Positions 17,174 through 26,450 of a stretch of DNA of 64,000 nucleotides are shown here, piece by piece (position 1 is the first letter of the stretch; every line of letters begins with the position of its first letter). The stretch lies in the NCBI RefSeq assembly GCF_000424665.1, contig NZ_AUKI01000024.1, positions 1 to 64,000 of the forward strand, given 5' to 3'. Made by a program: the position numbers and the translations under genes. Below the pieces are notes generated by a model. The model ran no database searches. It was not told the origin of the DNA and saw only the letters and a list, made by a program, of their open reading frames with translations. This DNA is from Salinimicrobium terrae DSM 17865. Lineage in GTDB: Bacteria > Bacteroidota > Bacteroidia > Flavobacteriales > Flavobacteriaceae.

Positions 17174-19639
17174 TTAATTCTTTAATTCAGGGCTCTTCTG
17201 TTCGACCTTAGCTTCCTCCTGGCCCTTGTTCTTGACGTATTGCTCCAGCCATTGATCCTGTTCCCAAAGAACATGGAGCACAGATTCTTTGGCACTGTAG
17301 CCATGGCTCTCTTTCGGCAGCATTACTAACCTTGCAGTAGCACCAAGTCCTTTTAGGGCATTAAAATAACGTTCGCTTTGCATTGGATAAGTTCCCGAAT
17401 TATTGTCGGCTTCCCCGTGAATAAGCAGCAGGGGAGTCTTCATTTTATCGGCATGCATGAAAGGTGACATGTTGTAATAAACTTCGGGCGCTTCCCAATA
17501 ATTTCTCTCTTCACTCTGGAACCCAAAAGGAGTTAATGTACGGTTATAGGCTCCGCTACGGGCAATTCCGGCAGCAAAAAGATTAGAGTGGGAGAGGAGA
17601 TTTGCAGTCATAAAAGCACCGTAACTGTGACCCCCTACTGCGACTCTGTCTCTGTCAATAAATCCCATCTCATCCACAGCATCTATAGCAGCTTTACCAT
17701 TAGCAACCAACTGATTTCTAAAACTGTCATTAGGCTCCTCTTCGCCTTCCCCTACAATAGGAAAGGAGGCATCATCAAGTACTACATAACCACGGTTTAC
17801 CCAGTAAACAGGAGAGCCGTAATAAGGATAGGTAAAATCATTGGCATTAGACGTATTTTGGGACGCGGAATTCTTGTCCTTAAATTCCCTTGGATAAGCC
17901 CAGACGATCATTGGTAACTCTTCAGGATTTTCTTTGTCATATCCCTCAGGTAAATACAGTGTCGCATTAAGTTCTAAACCATCCTCCCTTTCATAAGTAA
18001 TAACTTCTTTACTCACATTTTCAAGGCTCTTAAAGGGATTTTCAAATGAGGTAACCCTGGTGAGATCTTCTTCATTGTCAATATCACGAATAAAATAATT
18101 CGGATATTCAGCAGAAGCTTCTATCCTCACCAAAATCTCACCTTCTTCCATATCAATGGCTTCCACAAGAGTTTCTTTACGGTCGTCGTAGCTCGATTGG
18201 TATAGTCGCTCAGTCTCTCCTGTTTCAAGATCAAGTTTATCAACAAATGGATATTGACCTTCGGGAGTAAAGCCGTCACCTAACAGATAGGTGTTTTCAT
18301 CTACCAATTTTAAAACCTGTTGCCCGTATTGGTTCTTTACCCTTACAAAACTACCGGGGTCATTGTAGCGATCCTGGTAATTCCGGTCAAAAAGCACTTT
18401 TGGCTCCTGTTCCGGGTTTGATGGATCAAAAACGTAGGTGCGGGTATTTCGATTGTTCCACCAGTAGTCGTTGGCTATCGCTGTGTTGTCATCTCCCCAT
18501 ATGATACCGGCATAACGGTCTTTGGTTTGAAGAATAGATCTACCTTCGCCTTTAAAAGGAGCTTCCAGAAGAAAAACTTCATCTCTATATTCAGCTTCTT
18601 TTTCTGGATCTCCACCATCAAGAGCTTCCACATAAACAAGTGTGGACGGAGCATCATTCCTCCAGTTAAGATTTCTACGACCTTCTCTTTCGGCCATAAA
18701 TCCCTTCGGAAGATCTTCTATAAGTGGCACCTGGTTCACTTCGTTTACAAGGGTTCCATCTTTCGTATAAATAGTTGTTTCTGAAGGAAAACGGTAATAA
18801 GGTACAAGGTAGGAAAAAGGTTGTTTTATGTGGCTCACCATTACGTAATTTCCGTCAGGTGAAAACGAAATATCATCATACATCTTTGGCTCCAGCCATT
18901 CTGAAGTCTCTCCGTTGAGGTTTACTTTTACAAGTTCGGCCCGGGCCAACTGCTCAAAGTTGAATTCATCCGTGGGATTTTGTAATAAATCCTGGTAAGT
19001 CCGGTTTTGAGCTTCTTTTCCATCACTTACCGAAACTGTAGGGCCGGTGGGAACAGAAGTTTCAGGATCTATTAAGGGTTTCCGGTCCTGTGGCAGCATT
19101 TTTACAAGGATAGCAGAGTTATCACGGTACCAGTTGATTACATCCCTCATGTTGGCGTTAAGTGTAGGTCCGGTGAGCTTTCTGGCATTTGCGGTCTCAA
19201 TATCGGTTACCCAAAGCTCTACCCCTTCTGAAGTAGTGTGCGTAAACGCCATTTTTGACTCATCTGGTGACCAGCTGAAGTTGGTAAGGCGTGGATTTTC
19301 AGGAAGACCCTGTACCTGCGTAGGTTCCTCGGCCTTCATATCCTTTACCTGGATATTATTAAAATAAGTAGCGCGACTGCTAATGTTTGTAACAGGATTA
19401 ATTCTTAATCCTCCAAGGCGCATTTCTTCCTCACTCAGTTCTGCAATTGATTTGAACTGGTCGCGATAAAGAAAAATTATGTTTTCGGCATCGCTGTCGA
19501 TAAGTGTTGAAGGAGCCAATGGAACATCTACAAGTTCAAGAATTTCCTGTGGCGGTTTTTGATAGGTAAGATTTTCCTGTCCAAAAGTTGCTCCTGTAAA
19601 GCAAAGAAAAGAGAAGAAGCTTAAAAAGGCTTTTTTCAT
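17174..19639 (-). CDS. S9-family prolyl-oligopeptidase-type peptidase (exported)
   Basis: The 821-residue exported serine peptidase has signal peptide MKKAFLSFFSFLCFTGATFG, a beta-propeller-like region (~50-560), and a C-terminal alpha/beta hydrolase domain. The catalytic triad is visible: Ser672 in GGHSYGAF, Asp745 in GEADNNSG and His779 in ESHGYSA. Length and layout resemble the glutamyl-endopeptidase-like S9 group found in Bacteroidota. It should degrade peptides in the periplasm or at the cell surface. It is a single gene, divergent from the fabH-type gene. The substrate preference is inferred only at family level. Confidence 0.92.
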   Translation of the reverse strand: MKKAFLSFFSFLCFTGATFGQENLTYQKPPQEILELVDVPLAPSTLIDSDAENIIFLYRDQFKSIAELSEEEMRLGGLRINPVTNISSRATYFNNIQVKDMKAEEPTQVQGLPENPRLTNFSWSPDESKMAFTHTTSEGVELWVTDIETANARKLTGPTLNANMRDVINWYRDNSAILVKMLPQDRKPLIDPETSVPTGPTVSVSDGKEAQNRTYQDLLQNPTDEFNFEQLARAELVKVNLNGETSEWLEPKMYDDISFSPDGNYVMVSHIKQPFSYLVPYYRFPSETTIYTKDGTLVNEVNQVPLIEDLPKGFMAEREGRRNLNWRNDAPSTLVYVEALDGGDPEKEAEYRDEVFLLEAPFKGEGRSILQTKDRYAGIIWGDDNTAIANDYWWNNRNTRTYVFDPSNPEQEPKVLFDRNYQDRYNDPGSFVRVKNQYGQQVLKLVDENTYLLGDGFTPEGQYPFVDKLDLETGETERLYQSSYDDRKETLVEAIDMEEGEILVRIEASAEYPNYFIRDIDNEEDLTRVTSFENPFKSLENVSKEVITYEREDGLELNATLYLPEGYDKENPEELPMIVWAYPREFKDKNSASQNTSNANDFTYPYYGSPVYWVNRGYVVLDDASFPIVGEGEEEPNDSFRNQLVANGKAAIDAVDEMGFIDRDRVAVGGHSYGAFMTANLLSHSNLFAAGIARSGAYNRTLTPFGFQSEERNYWEAPEVYYNMSPFMHADKMKTPLLLIHGEADNNSGTYPMQSERYFNALKGLGATARLVMLPKESHGYSAKESVLHVLWEQDQWLEQYVKNKGQEEAKVEQKSPELKN

Positions 19640-19765
19640 AGTAATTGAATTAGGTTGAGAAACGCTCCGTTGTCAAGATGTTAATGTTTCTTATATTGCG
19701 AAGCATCTTTTTATTAAATGCCTAAATTTAAAAGAAATAATTTATCAGAGTCTAAAAATTTATAC

Positions 19766-20776
19766 ATGTATCAAACAAAAATAGCCGGCCTCGGATTTTA
19801 TGTACCCGAAAATGTGGTGACAAACGATGATCTTTCCAAAATAATGGACACCAGTGATGAATGGATCCAGGAGAGGACGGGGATCAAAGAAAGGCGCCAT
19901 ATCAAGAAAGGAGATGGAAATTCTACCGCCGTAATGGGGGCTAAAGCTGCCAGAATAGCCATTGAACGTGCCGGAATTTCAAAAGATGATATAGATCTCA
20001 TCGTGTTTGCCACCTTAAGTCCCGATTATTATTTTCCCGGAGGAGGCGTGCAGATTCAGGAAATACTGGATATCAGTACCTGTCCTGCCCTGGATGTAAG
20101 GAACCAGTGCAGCGGATTCATCTATGGCCTTTCTGTAGCCGATCAATATATTAAAACCGGAATGTATGAGAATGTGCTGTTGATAGGAAGTGAAAACCAC
20201 AGCGGCGGACTCGACTTTAGTAACCGTGGCCGCGGAGTTTCGGTTATCTTTGGGGATGGGGCAGGAGCTGCAGTTCTTTCCCGTAGTGACCACAACGGGC
20301 AGGGCATTCTTTCCACCCACTTACATTCTGAAGGTAAACATGCACTGGAATTGTCTCTTAAAGGTCCCAATACAATGCATTGGGTACCACAGATCATCGA
20401 AGAGAATCCACAGGGAGATGACATCATATACTATCCATACATGAATGGCCAGTTCGTATTTAAAAATGCAGTAGTGCGTTTTTCTGAAGTGATCAAAGAA
20501 GGATTGGATGCAAACGGGCTTGAGGTTAAGGATATCGATATGCTAATTCCACACCAGGCTAACCTGCGAATTTCCCAGTTTATTCAGCAGAAGTTCCAGC
20601 TTGGAGATGATCAGGTTTATAACAATATTCAGCGGTACGGGAATACTACTGCAGCTTCTATTCCTATTGCTTTAACAGAAGCATGGGAAGAAGGAAAGGT
20701 AAAAGAAGGTGATACAGTAGTTCTGGCCGCCTTTGGAAGTGGTTTTACCTGGGCCAGTGCAATTATGAAGTGGTAA
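19766..20776 (+). CDS. beta-ketoacyl-ACP synthase III family protein
   Basis: KAS III enzymes start fatty acid synthesis by condensing acyl-CoA with malonyl-ACP; homologues also serve secondary pathways. In the 336-residue frame chosen, the triad is Cys115 (RNQCSG), His263 (PHQANL) and Asn293 (GNTTAASIP). I chose the ATG at 19766 (MYQTKIAGLG) because it begins the family's conserved first strand. The frame is open upstream to an ATG at 19718, which would add 16 unsupported residues. Because the catalytic region reads CSGFIYGL, it may be a FabH paralogue rather than the essential enzyme, so no symbol is given. Confidence 0.92.
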   Translation: MYQTKIAGLGFYVPENVVTNDDLSKIMDTSDEWIQERTGIKERRHIKKGDGNSTAVMGAKAARIAIERAGISKDDIDLIVFATLSPDYYFPGGGVQIQEILDISTCPALDVRNQCSGFIYGLSVADQYIKTGMYENVLLIGSENHSGGLDFSNRGRGVSVIFGDGAGAAVLSRSDHNGQGILSTHLHSEGKHALELSLKGPNTMHWVPQIIEENPQGDDIIYYPYMNGQFVFKNAVVRFSEVIKEGLDANGLEVKDIDMLIPHQANLRISQFIQQKFQLGDDQVYNNIQRYGNTTAASIPIALTEAWEEGKVKEGDTVVLAAFGSGFTWASAIMKW

Positions 20777-20822
20777 GAATCGGGAGACAATAAATAAGCG
20801 AATCCAACACTCTAAAATGACA

Positions 20823-20855
20823 AAAATCCGCAGCTTTTCAGTTGCGGATTTTCTT
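20823..20855 (+). terminator. intrinsic terminator after the KAS III gene
   Basis: The stem AATCCGCA (20825-20832)/TGCGGATT (20843-20850) with a 10-nt loop is followed by TTCTTTT, 49 bp after the stop codon. Confidence 0.85.
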
Positions 20856-21000
20856 TTGGCTAATTAAACAATTTTTGTCCAGGGAACATAATTCAACTTT
20901 CTTCAAGGGTTCGCTCCGGTTGTTAGGCAGACAAATCTAACCTCTTAGAGTGGGTGACTAAAAACAGATAAATTAATTCTGTCTTTTCAGTAAAGAATTT

Positions 21001-21042
21001 TGAAGTCTTGGTTCTGGATTCTTGGAGCGTAACGGTCTCTAG
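21001..21042 (-). repeat. dispersed repeat, family B copy 1
   Basis: Read on the minus strand, this has the order AGACCGTTACGCTCCAAGA then CCAGAACCAAGACTTC. The same core occurs on the plus strand near 30912-30950 and 55405-55445. It sits just beyond the end of the TonB receptor gene, between converging genes. Non-coding; origin unknown. Confidence 0.6.
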
Positions 21043-21061
21043 TCTAATCTTAAACTTATCT

Positions 21062-23428
21062 TTAAAATAATCCTCCTCCCGATTCGGTATTATCGTCTCT
21101 TTGTTTCCTGCTAAGGGCTTTATTTTTTCCGCCGCCAAATCTATAGGAAAAGCCTAGGTAAACAGTCTGCGAATCGCTTTCAAAGTGGCCTCTTTGCTCG
21201 TAAGGCAAATCTGAAGTAAAGGTAAATTCCTGGGTATTAAAAATGTCATTAAAGTTTAGGCTTATGGTAGCTTTGTCTTTCAAGAAGCTGTAGCGGGCCC
21301 CGGCGTTCATGAAATAAAACTCCTCCGGCCTTATCTGTAACAATTCAGTACTGCTGCGGTACATGCCAAAAAGCTGGAGGGTAAGTTTTTTAGTAACATT
21401 AAAGCTTTGACTCAGCCTAAAATTGTAAACCGAACTCTCTACTTCCAGGTATTCTTCTCCCACAATTCCTTTTTCGGTACGGTTGTATAATTCAAAACTG
21501 GGATTAAGGCTCCACCAGGAGAAAGGTTTATACCTGCCGCCCAATTCAAATCCATAAGCTGTATTATCCTTCCAGTTCATGTATGTGAGTAGTAAACGGG
21601 AAGGATCCTCGGGGTCGATCAATAAAACCTGGTTTATCTCATCCTCTATTAACCTATAGAAGACGCCCCCTGTGAAACTCCCTTTCTTGAAATTGTGGGT
21701 GTAATTAAGTTCTATGGAGTTTGTGAATTGTGGATCCAGTTCCGGGTTGCCTACCTGAGTAAGACGGGGAGTAGAAAACTCTCTTACCGGATTCACCTGA
21801 TTCAATCCCGGCCGGTCAACTCTTCTTCCATAGCTAATTTGCAGGGTCTTCATTTCATTAATTTTGTAAGACAGGAAAGCGGAAGGATAAAGCGTGAAAT
21901 AATCTGTTTCGTAAACAAGATCTCCATCCAGAACGGCTTCTACTTCATATCTTTCTACCCTTGCTCCAAGCTGGTAAGACCATTTTTCCCAATTCTGTCC
22001 AAAAGTGGAATAGAAGGAATAGATATTATTATCATAGTCGTAGTGGGAATTCTCCAACATTTCGTTTGTGGTGCGGTAATCATTGGAACTTCTTCTTAAC
22101 CTTGCTTCGGCGCCCAGTTCAAGCTTTGCAGTTTTAGAAAAAGGATTTTCATAATCAAGATTAAAAGTAGAGTTGGAGAGATCTTCCTCCACGTCATCAC
22201 GGTAGGAATCCAAATCTCCAACCCCGGCCCCCGAATATTCAAAGCGGGCGATCTCTTCTCCATCGGTCGTACTGTGATCTGCTTCCAGGATCAATTTGTG
22301 ACCTTCAGAATTAAAATCATGATTATAAACGAAGTTATAAGTGTGGGTTACATTCTCATTGTCTATAGTAAAGTCCTGATAAATATTTCCTGCACCGGGA
22401 TTGTCAAAAATGATATTCGCTTCTCCTATGGGTCCCCCCAAATAATAATTTTGATTGGTATAAAAGGAAAAAGTATTATTGTCATTCAGGTAATAATCTA
22501 CTCCTACTTTAAAAAGATAAGATTCATTATTATTGAGAAAACGAATGTTTTCTGTGTAATCATTTGTAAAGTTTTGGAGAACACCTATCTGTTCTCTTTT
22601 ACCGCCATTCGCTCCAAAATTCCCGAAGAAGTTCAGTTTTCCCCTGCGGTAGTTCATGTCGAGGGAGCCGGTGTACCGGGTGTTATCACCAATGGTTACC
22701 CCTGTATTGAGATTTCCGTTAAAGCCCAGGTTCGAATTTTTGTGCAGAATGATATTGATGATTCCGCTCATGCCTTCAGGATTATATTTGGCCGAAGGGT
22801 TGGTGATAAGTTCAATGCTTTTTATTGAAGTGCTGGGGATTTGCTTGAGAAGTTGTGCCGCAGGAATGTTTGTGGGCTTCCCGTCCACAAGGATCCTTAC
22901 GTTCGCATTCCCTCGCATGGAAATATTACCGTCCTGATCCACTGCCAGGCTGGGAATATTGTTCATGATTTCACTGGCCGATGCCCCTGTAGTAGTAAGA
23001 TCTTTTCCCACATTAACTACTTTTCGGTCTATACGTTGTTCAATAGTAGATCTCTCGGCCACTATGTCAACCCCTTCCAGTTGGGCAACCTCAGGTTCCA
23101 GATAAATTGCACCTAAGTTGAATTGACGATTTCCCCCAATTACTTTTATTTCCTGGGAATATGGTTTATATCCCATGAACTGTACTTTAAGAATATAATT
23201 CCCGTCTTTCAGTTTTTCTACGGAAAAGCTTCCGTCTGCAGAGGTTACGGCTCCGGTAGTAATTTCGCCTTCGGGGGTTGTAACCGTAATAGTGGCATAT
23301 GGAATAGGCTCCTTTAGTTCACTGTCGAGTACCTGTCCGGTGATGCTGCCTAATTCAGTAGGATTTGTTTTCGCATTTCCGGAAAAGGTTCCCCAAACGA
23401 GAATTAAAATTAAAATTAACTGTTTCAT
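21062..23428 (-). CDS. TonB-dependent outer-membrane receptor (carboxypeptidase-D plug type)
   Basis: The 788-residue outer-membrane protein has a signal peptide (1-19) and a CarboxypepD_reg-like beta-sandwich (about 27-115, ITGQVLDSELKEPIPYATIT). Then come a plug domain (SEIMNNIPSLAVDQDGNISM, GKPTNIPA) and a 20-plus-strand barrel. Its layout matches the outer-membrane beta-barrel family close to TonB receptors in Bacteroidota. It would import, or receive a signal from, an unidentified ligand using TonB energy. No SusD-like partner is adjacent, so a polysaccharide utilisation role is not supported. The C-terminus ends in a basic, Gly-rich tail (KQRDDNTESGGGLF). Confidence 0.88.
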   Translation of the reverse strand: MKQLILILILVWGTFSGNAKTNPTELGSITGQVLDSELKEPIPYATITVTTPEGEITTGAVTSADGSFSVEKLKDGNYILKVQFMGYKPYSQEIKVIGGNRQFNLGAIYLEPEVAQLEGVDIVAERSTIEQRIDRKVVNVGKDLTTTGASASEIMNNIPSLAVDQDGNISMRGNANVRILVDGKPTNIPAAQLLKQIPSTSIKSIELITNPSAKYNPEGMSGIINIILHKNSNLGFNGNLNTGVTIGDNTRYTGSLDMNYRRGKLNFFGNFGANGGKREQIGVLQNFTNDYTENIRFLNNNESYLFKVGVDYYLNDNNTFSFYTNQNYYLGGPIGEANIIFDNPGAGNIYQDFTIDNENVTHTYNFVYNHDFNSEGHKLILEADHSTTDGEEIARFEYSGAGVGDLDSYRDDVEEDLSNSTFNLDYENPFSKTAKLELGAEARLRRSSNDYRTTNEMLENSHYDYDNNIYSFYSTFGQNWEKWSYQLGARVERYEVEAVLDGDLVYETDYFTLYPSAFLSYKINEMKTLQISYGRRVDRPGLNQVNPVREFSTPRLTQVGNPELDPQFTNSIELNYTHNFKKGSFTGGVFYRLIEDEINQVLLIDPEDPSRLLLTYMNWKDNTAYGFELGGRYKPFSWWSLNPSFELYNRTEKGIVGEEYLEVESSVYNFRLSQSFNVTKKLTLQLFGMYRSSTELLQIRPEEFYFMNAGARYSFLKDKATISLNFNDIFNTQEFTFTSDLPYEQRGHFESDSQTVYLGFSYRFGGGKNKALSRKQRDDNTESGGGLF

Positions 23429-23610
23429 TTTTTGATTGATTTGATGATGATTGATTTAACCTAATACCTTGCATTGCCTAATAAAAGAACCGGGTTTTTT
23501 TTAAAAAAACAATTCTGGTATACTTAAAAGACTATATAAATAGCATTTTGTTACAAAAACACGTAAATTTTAACCTTTACGTAAGTCGTTTCTTATAAGA
23601 TTTCAGATCA

Positions 23611-23638
23611 AAAAAGCCCATACAAAAAGTATGGGCTT
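23611..23638 (-). terminator. orphan terminator-like hairpin
   Basis: A perfect 10-bp stem AAGCCCATAC (23614-23623)/GTATGGGCTT (23629-23638) has an A5 loop. On the minus strand it is followed by five T. It lies in the 335-bp divergent gap between the TonB receptor (starts 23428, minus) and the CoA-binding protein (starts 23764, plus), where no upstream gene needs a terminator. It could end a small minus-strand RNA starting within 23640-23760. The rest of this gap shows no coding sequence. Confidence 0.55.
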
Positions 23639-23721
23639 AGCACGGGGCTCTTTTAACACTAACCATCAATGTCTTTTAAATCGCCCCAATGCGGGAAATA
23701 TTTCTTATCTTAAAGACTGCC

Positions 23722-23729
23722 TATCTTTG
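23722..23729 (+). promoter_or_regulatory. candidate -7 box for the CoA-binding gene
   Basis: TATCTTTG exactly matches TAnnTTTG and lies 34 bp upstream of the start codon at 23764. No clear TTG -33 box was found. Confidence 0.45.
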
Positions 23730-23763
23730 GCATTTGTTACACTAACTGAAAAAAAAATTTAAA

Positions 23764-24126
23764 ATGGATAAGAAAACCCTCGTATTGGGTGCAACTACCA
23801 ACCCCTCAAGATATGCTAACATTGCGATAAACAGGCTCGTAAGGAATCAGGTTCCCACGGTGGCAATAGGTTTGAGAAAAGGAGAAGTAGCCGGAGTACA
23901 AATTGAGAACGAACAGGTGGCTTTTGAAGATGTACACACAGTCACTTTGTACCTTGGTCCCCCAAGACAGCCGGAATATTACGATTATATTCTTTCTCTG
24001 CAACCTGAAAGAGTGATCTTCAATCCAGGTACAGAAAATCCTGAATTTTACAGACTTCTTCAAAAAAATAACATAGAAGTTGAGGTAGCCTGTACGCTGA
24101 TTTTACTTTCTACGAAGCAATATTAA
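23764..24126 (+). CDS. CoA-binding domain protein (CoA_binding_2, YccU-like)
   Basis: The 120-residue single-domain Rossmann-fold protein matches small YccU-type CoA-binding proteins. The nucleotide-binding turn is LGATTNPSRYANIAINRLV near the N-terminus. The conserved PPRQPEYYDYIL segment and NPGTENPEF follow. Such proteins bind CoA or a related nucleotide, but their physiological role is unclear. The last 24 bp overlap tail-to-tail with the symporter gene on the other strand, so no terminator can separate the two genes by ordinary spacing. Confidence 0.9.
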   Translation: MDKKTLVLGATTNPSRYANIAINRLVRNQVPTVAIGLRKGEVAGVQIENEQVAFEDVHTVTLYLGPPRQPEYYDYILSLQPERVIFNPGTENPEFYRLLQKNNIEVEVACTLILLSTKQY

Positions 24127-25542
24127 TCCCAGGAAGGTAAGGAGCCCATTGAGGATAAGGACGAAAAATCCAAACTCAAAACCAAACCACACAAGGCTGT
24201 TGATGCTTATCACGTAGGTTAAGATTGGCGACAGAATAGCAATTACCGGCACAAGTTTATCCTTTACCTTCATCTTTGTAAAGAGTCCAAAGCTGTACAA
24301 GCCCAGTAAAGGTCCGTAGGTATATCCTGCAAAGACGAAAAGTTTTGCGATGACGCTCTCGTCCTTGATCACATATTTAAAGGCGATGATCACCAGGATC
24401 AAGACTATAGAAACGCCAATATGAATTAGTTTTCTCGCAGCTTCCTGCTTCTCGGGCTTGTATTTATTCTCAATATCGAGAATATCAATACTAAAGGAGG
24501 TGGTAAGGGCTGTAAGGGCGCTATCTGCACTACTGTATGCAGCAGCGATCAATCCCAGGATGAAAAAGACCGCGATTCCTACTCCCAGTTCTCCCGAAGT
24601 TGCTATTACCGGGAAAAGATCATCCTTTGAAGCTTCCAGTCCGTTAACGCGTGCATATTCGGTAAGTAATACTCCAAGTGCCAGGAACAAAAGATTAACA
24701 AACACCAGTACAATGGTAAACCAGAACATGTTCTTCTGGGCATCTCCAAGATTGCGACAGGTGAGGTTTTTTTGCATCATATCCTGATCAAGTCCTGTCA
24801 TCACAATGGTAATAAAAGCACCCGAAATAAATTGTTTCCAAAAATAGTCGGCACTTTTAATGTCGTCGAAAAAGAACATTTTTGACAACTCACTATTCGA
24901 AATGTGTGAGATCAATTCGCCGCCCTGTATACCAAGATCATCTGAAACATAATATATACTGACACCTACAGCAATAAGCATACAGAGAGTCTGAAGCGTA
25001 TCGGTATAAACAATGGTTTTTATCCCCGATCTAAAGGTGTACAGCCAAATTAGCAAGATCGTCATGATCACAGTGGCCCAAAAAGGGATTCCAAGGCTGT
25101 CAAAAAGAATGATCTGCAGGACATTTGCGACCAGGAAAAGCCTGAAACTTGCTCCTACCACCCGGGAAAGTAAAAAGAATGAGGCTCCGGTCTTGTAAGA
25201 GTATGTCCCAAACCTGCCTTCCAGGTAAGTATAAATAGAGGTAAGATTCATCCTGTAGTAGAGCGGTAGCAATACCAGCCCAATCACAATATAACCAACC
25301 ACATAACCCAAAACCACCTGCATATAGCTAAACTGGCTCGCTTCCACCCATCCGGGTACAGAAATAAAAGTTACTCCGCTGAGGGAGGCCCCTATCATCC
25401 CGAAAGCCACAACATACCATGGCGACTGCCTGTTGGCCTTAAAAAATGTATTGTTATCAGATTTTCTTCCGGTTATCCAGGAAATAAAAATGAGCGTAAG
25501 GAAATAACCGGCTATTAGAAGGAGTATGGAATAGGGCTGCAT
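24103..25542 (-). CDS. sodium:solute symporter (SSS family)
   Basis: The 479-residue inner-membrane protein has about thirteen TM segments. SSS-family features include GMIGASLSGVTFISVPGWVE near the N-terminus, the TM containing TGLDQDMMQKNLTCRN, and SSADSALTALTTSFSIDI, the conserved Na+-site region in TM8. It should import a solute with sodium, as expected in a marine organism; the substrate is not determinable. The stop overlaps the end of the converging CoA-binding gene by 24 bp. Confidence 0.92.
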   Translation of the reverse strand: MQPYSILLLIAGYFLTLIFISWITGRKSDNNTFFKANRQSPWYVVAFGMIGASLSGVTFISVPGWVEASQFSYMQVVLGYVVGYIVIGLVLLPLYYRMNLTSIYTYLEGRFGTYSYKTGASFFLLSRVVGASFRLFLVANVLQIILFDSLGIPFWATVIMTILLIWLYTFRSGIKTIVYTDTLQTLCMLIAVGVSIYYVSDDLGIQGGELISHISNSELSKMFFFDDIKSADYFWKQFISGAFITIVMTGLDQDMMQKNLTCRNLGDAQKNMFWFTIVLVFVNLLFLALGVLLTEYARVNGLEASKDDLFPVIATSGELGVGIAVFFILGLIAAAYSSADSALTALTTSFSIDILDIENKYKPEKQEAARKLIHIGVSIVLILVIIAFKYVIKDESVIAKLFVFAGYTYGPLLGLYSFGLFTKMKVKDKLVPVIAILSPILTYVISINSLVWFGFEFGFFVLILNGLLTFLGLILLRRK

Positions 25543-25648
25543 TTGTCAGAATTTCGGCAGCAAATTACAAAACTTAACAATATCTGCAGCACCGCGAATG
25601 CAGGTTCTTTTTCTGGGAATTGTATGAAATAAGAATTAATTTTGAAGT

Positions 25649-26266
25649 ATGGATTTTTCTTCAAAATTATTAGAAGGAGCTGTGAATGAGATGTCTCAGC
25701 TTCCGGGGATTGGCAGGCGCACCGCCCTGCGATTGGTATTGCATCTTTTAAAGCAGCCGGAGTCCCAAACGGTGGCTTTAAGTAAAGCCTTGGTAGATCT
25801 CAAGACAGAAGTAAAATTTTGCAGAAATTGCCACAATATAAGTGATACAAAATTATGCGAGATCTGTGCGAATAGAAGTCGCCAACAGGAAGTAGTTTGT
25901 GTGGTAGAAGATATTAGGGATGTGATGGCTATTGAAAATACGAGCCAGTACCGTGGACTTTATCATGTTTTGGGCGGTAAGATCAACCCTATGGAAGGAG
26001 TGGGGCCTTCGCAACTCACTATAAAATCCTTAGTAGAAAAGGCTCGAAAAGGGGAAATAGAAGAGATCATTTTTGCCCTTAGCAGCACCCTCGAAGGTGA
26101 CACAACAAACTTTTACATTTTTAAGCAGCTGGAAGGGCTGGAGATAAAAACCAGTACCATTGCCCGTGGAATTTCTGTAGGAGATGAACTTGAATATGCA
26201 GATGAGGTTACGTTAGGAAGGAGCATAACCAACAGAATTCCTTTTGAAAGTTCGCTGAAGAATTAA
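25649..26266 (+). CDS. recR: recombination protein RecR
   Basis: RecR acts with RecO (and RecF) to load RecA at single-stranded gaps in DNA repair. The 205-residue protein has the N-terminal HhH-like helix ([17 protein letters not shown]), a four-Cys zinc finger (Cys58, Cys61, Cys70, Cys73 in CRNC/CEIC), and a Toprim domain ([32 protein letters not shown]). The length is typical. It has a TAATTTTG -7-like box at 25637-25644, five bases before its start, so transcription may begin at or close to the start codon. Confidence 0.97.
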   Translation: MDFSSKLLEGAVNEMSQLPGIGRRTALRLVLHLLKQPESQTVALSKALVDLKTEVKFCRNCHNISDTKLCEICANRSRQQEVVCVVEDIRDVMAIENTSQYRGLYHVLGGKINPMEGVGPSQLTIKSLVEKARKGEIEEIIFALSSTLEGDTTNFYIFKQLEGLEIKTSTIARGISVGDELEYADEVTLGRSITNRIPFESSLKN

Positions 26267-26450
26267 CATCATCAATATTCCCTGCACAAAATTCCTGAAT
26301 AAAAATTGTAATTTTACTCGGAAAAGCGGCTCTGATTCAGAAGCTGAAAGAACTCCTAAAATATCGGGTGCTGAATAATTATTATTAATTGAGGTAAATT
26401 TTTAATAATTTTGCAGTCAGAATAATATAGAACAACTTCGAGATAAGAAT

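Noticed and set aside
21062-23428. SusC-type polysaccharide receptor
   Set aside because: No SusD-like gene or glycoside hydrolase is adjacent and the length is short for SusC; kept as a generic TonB-linked receptor.
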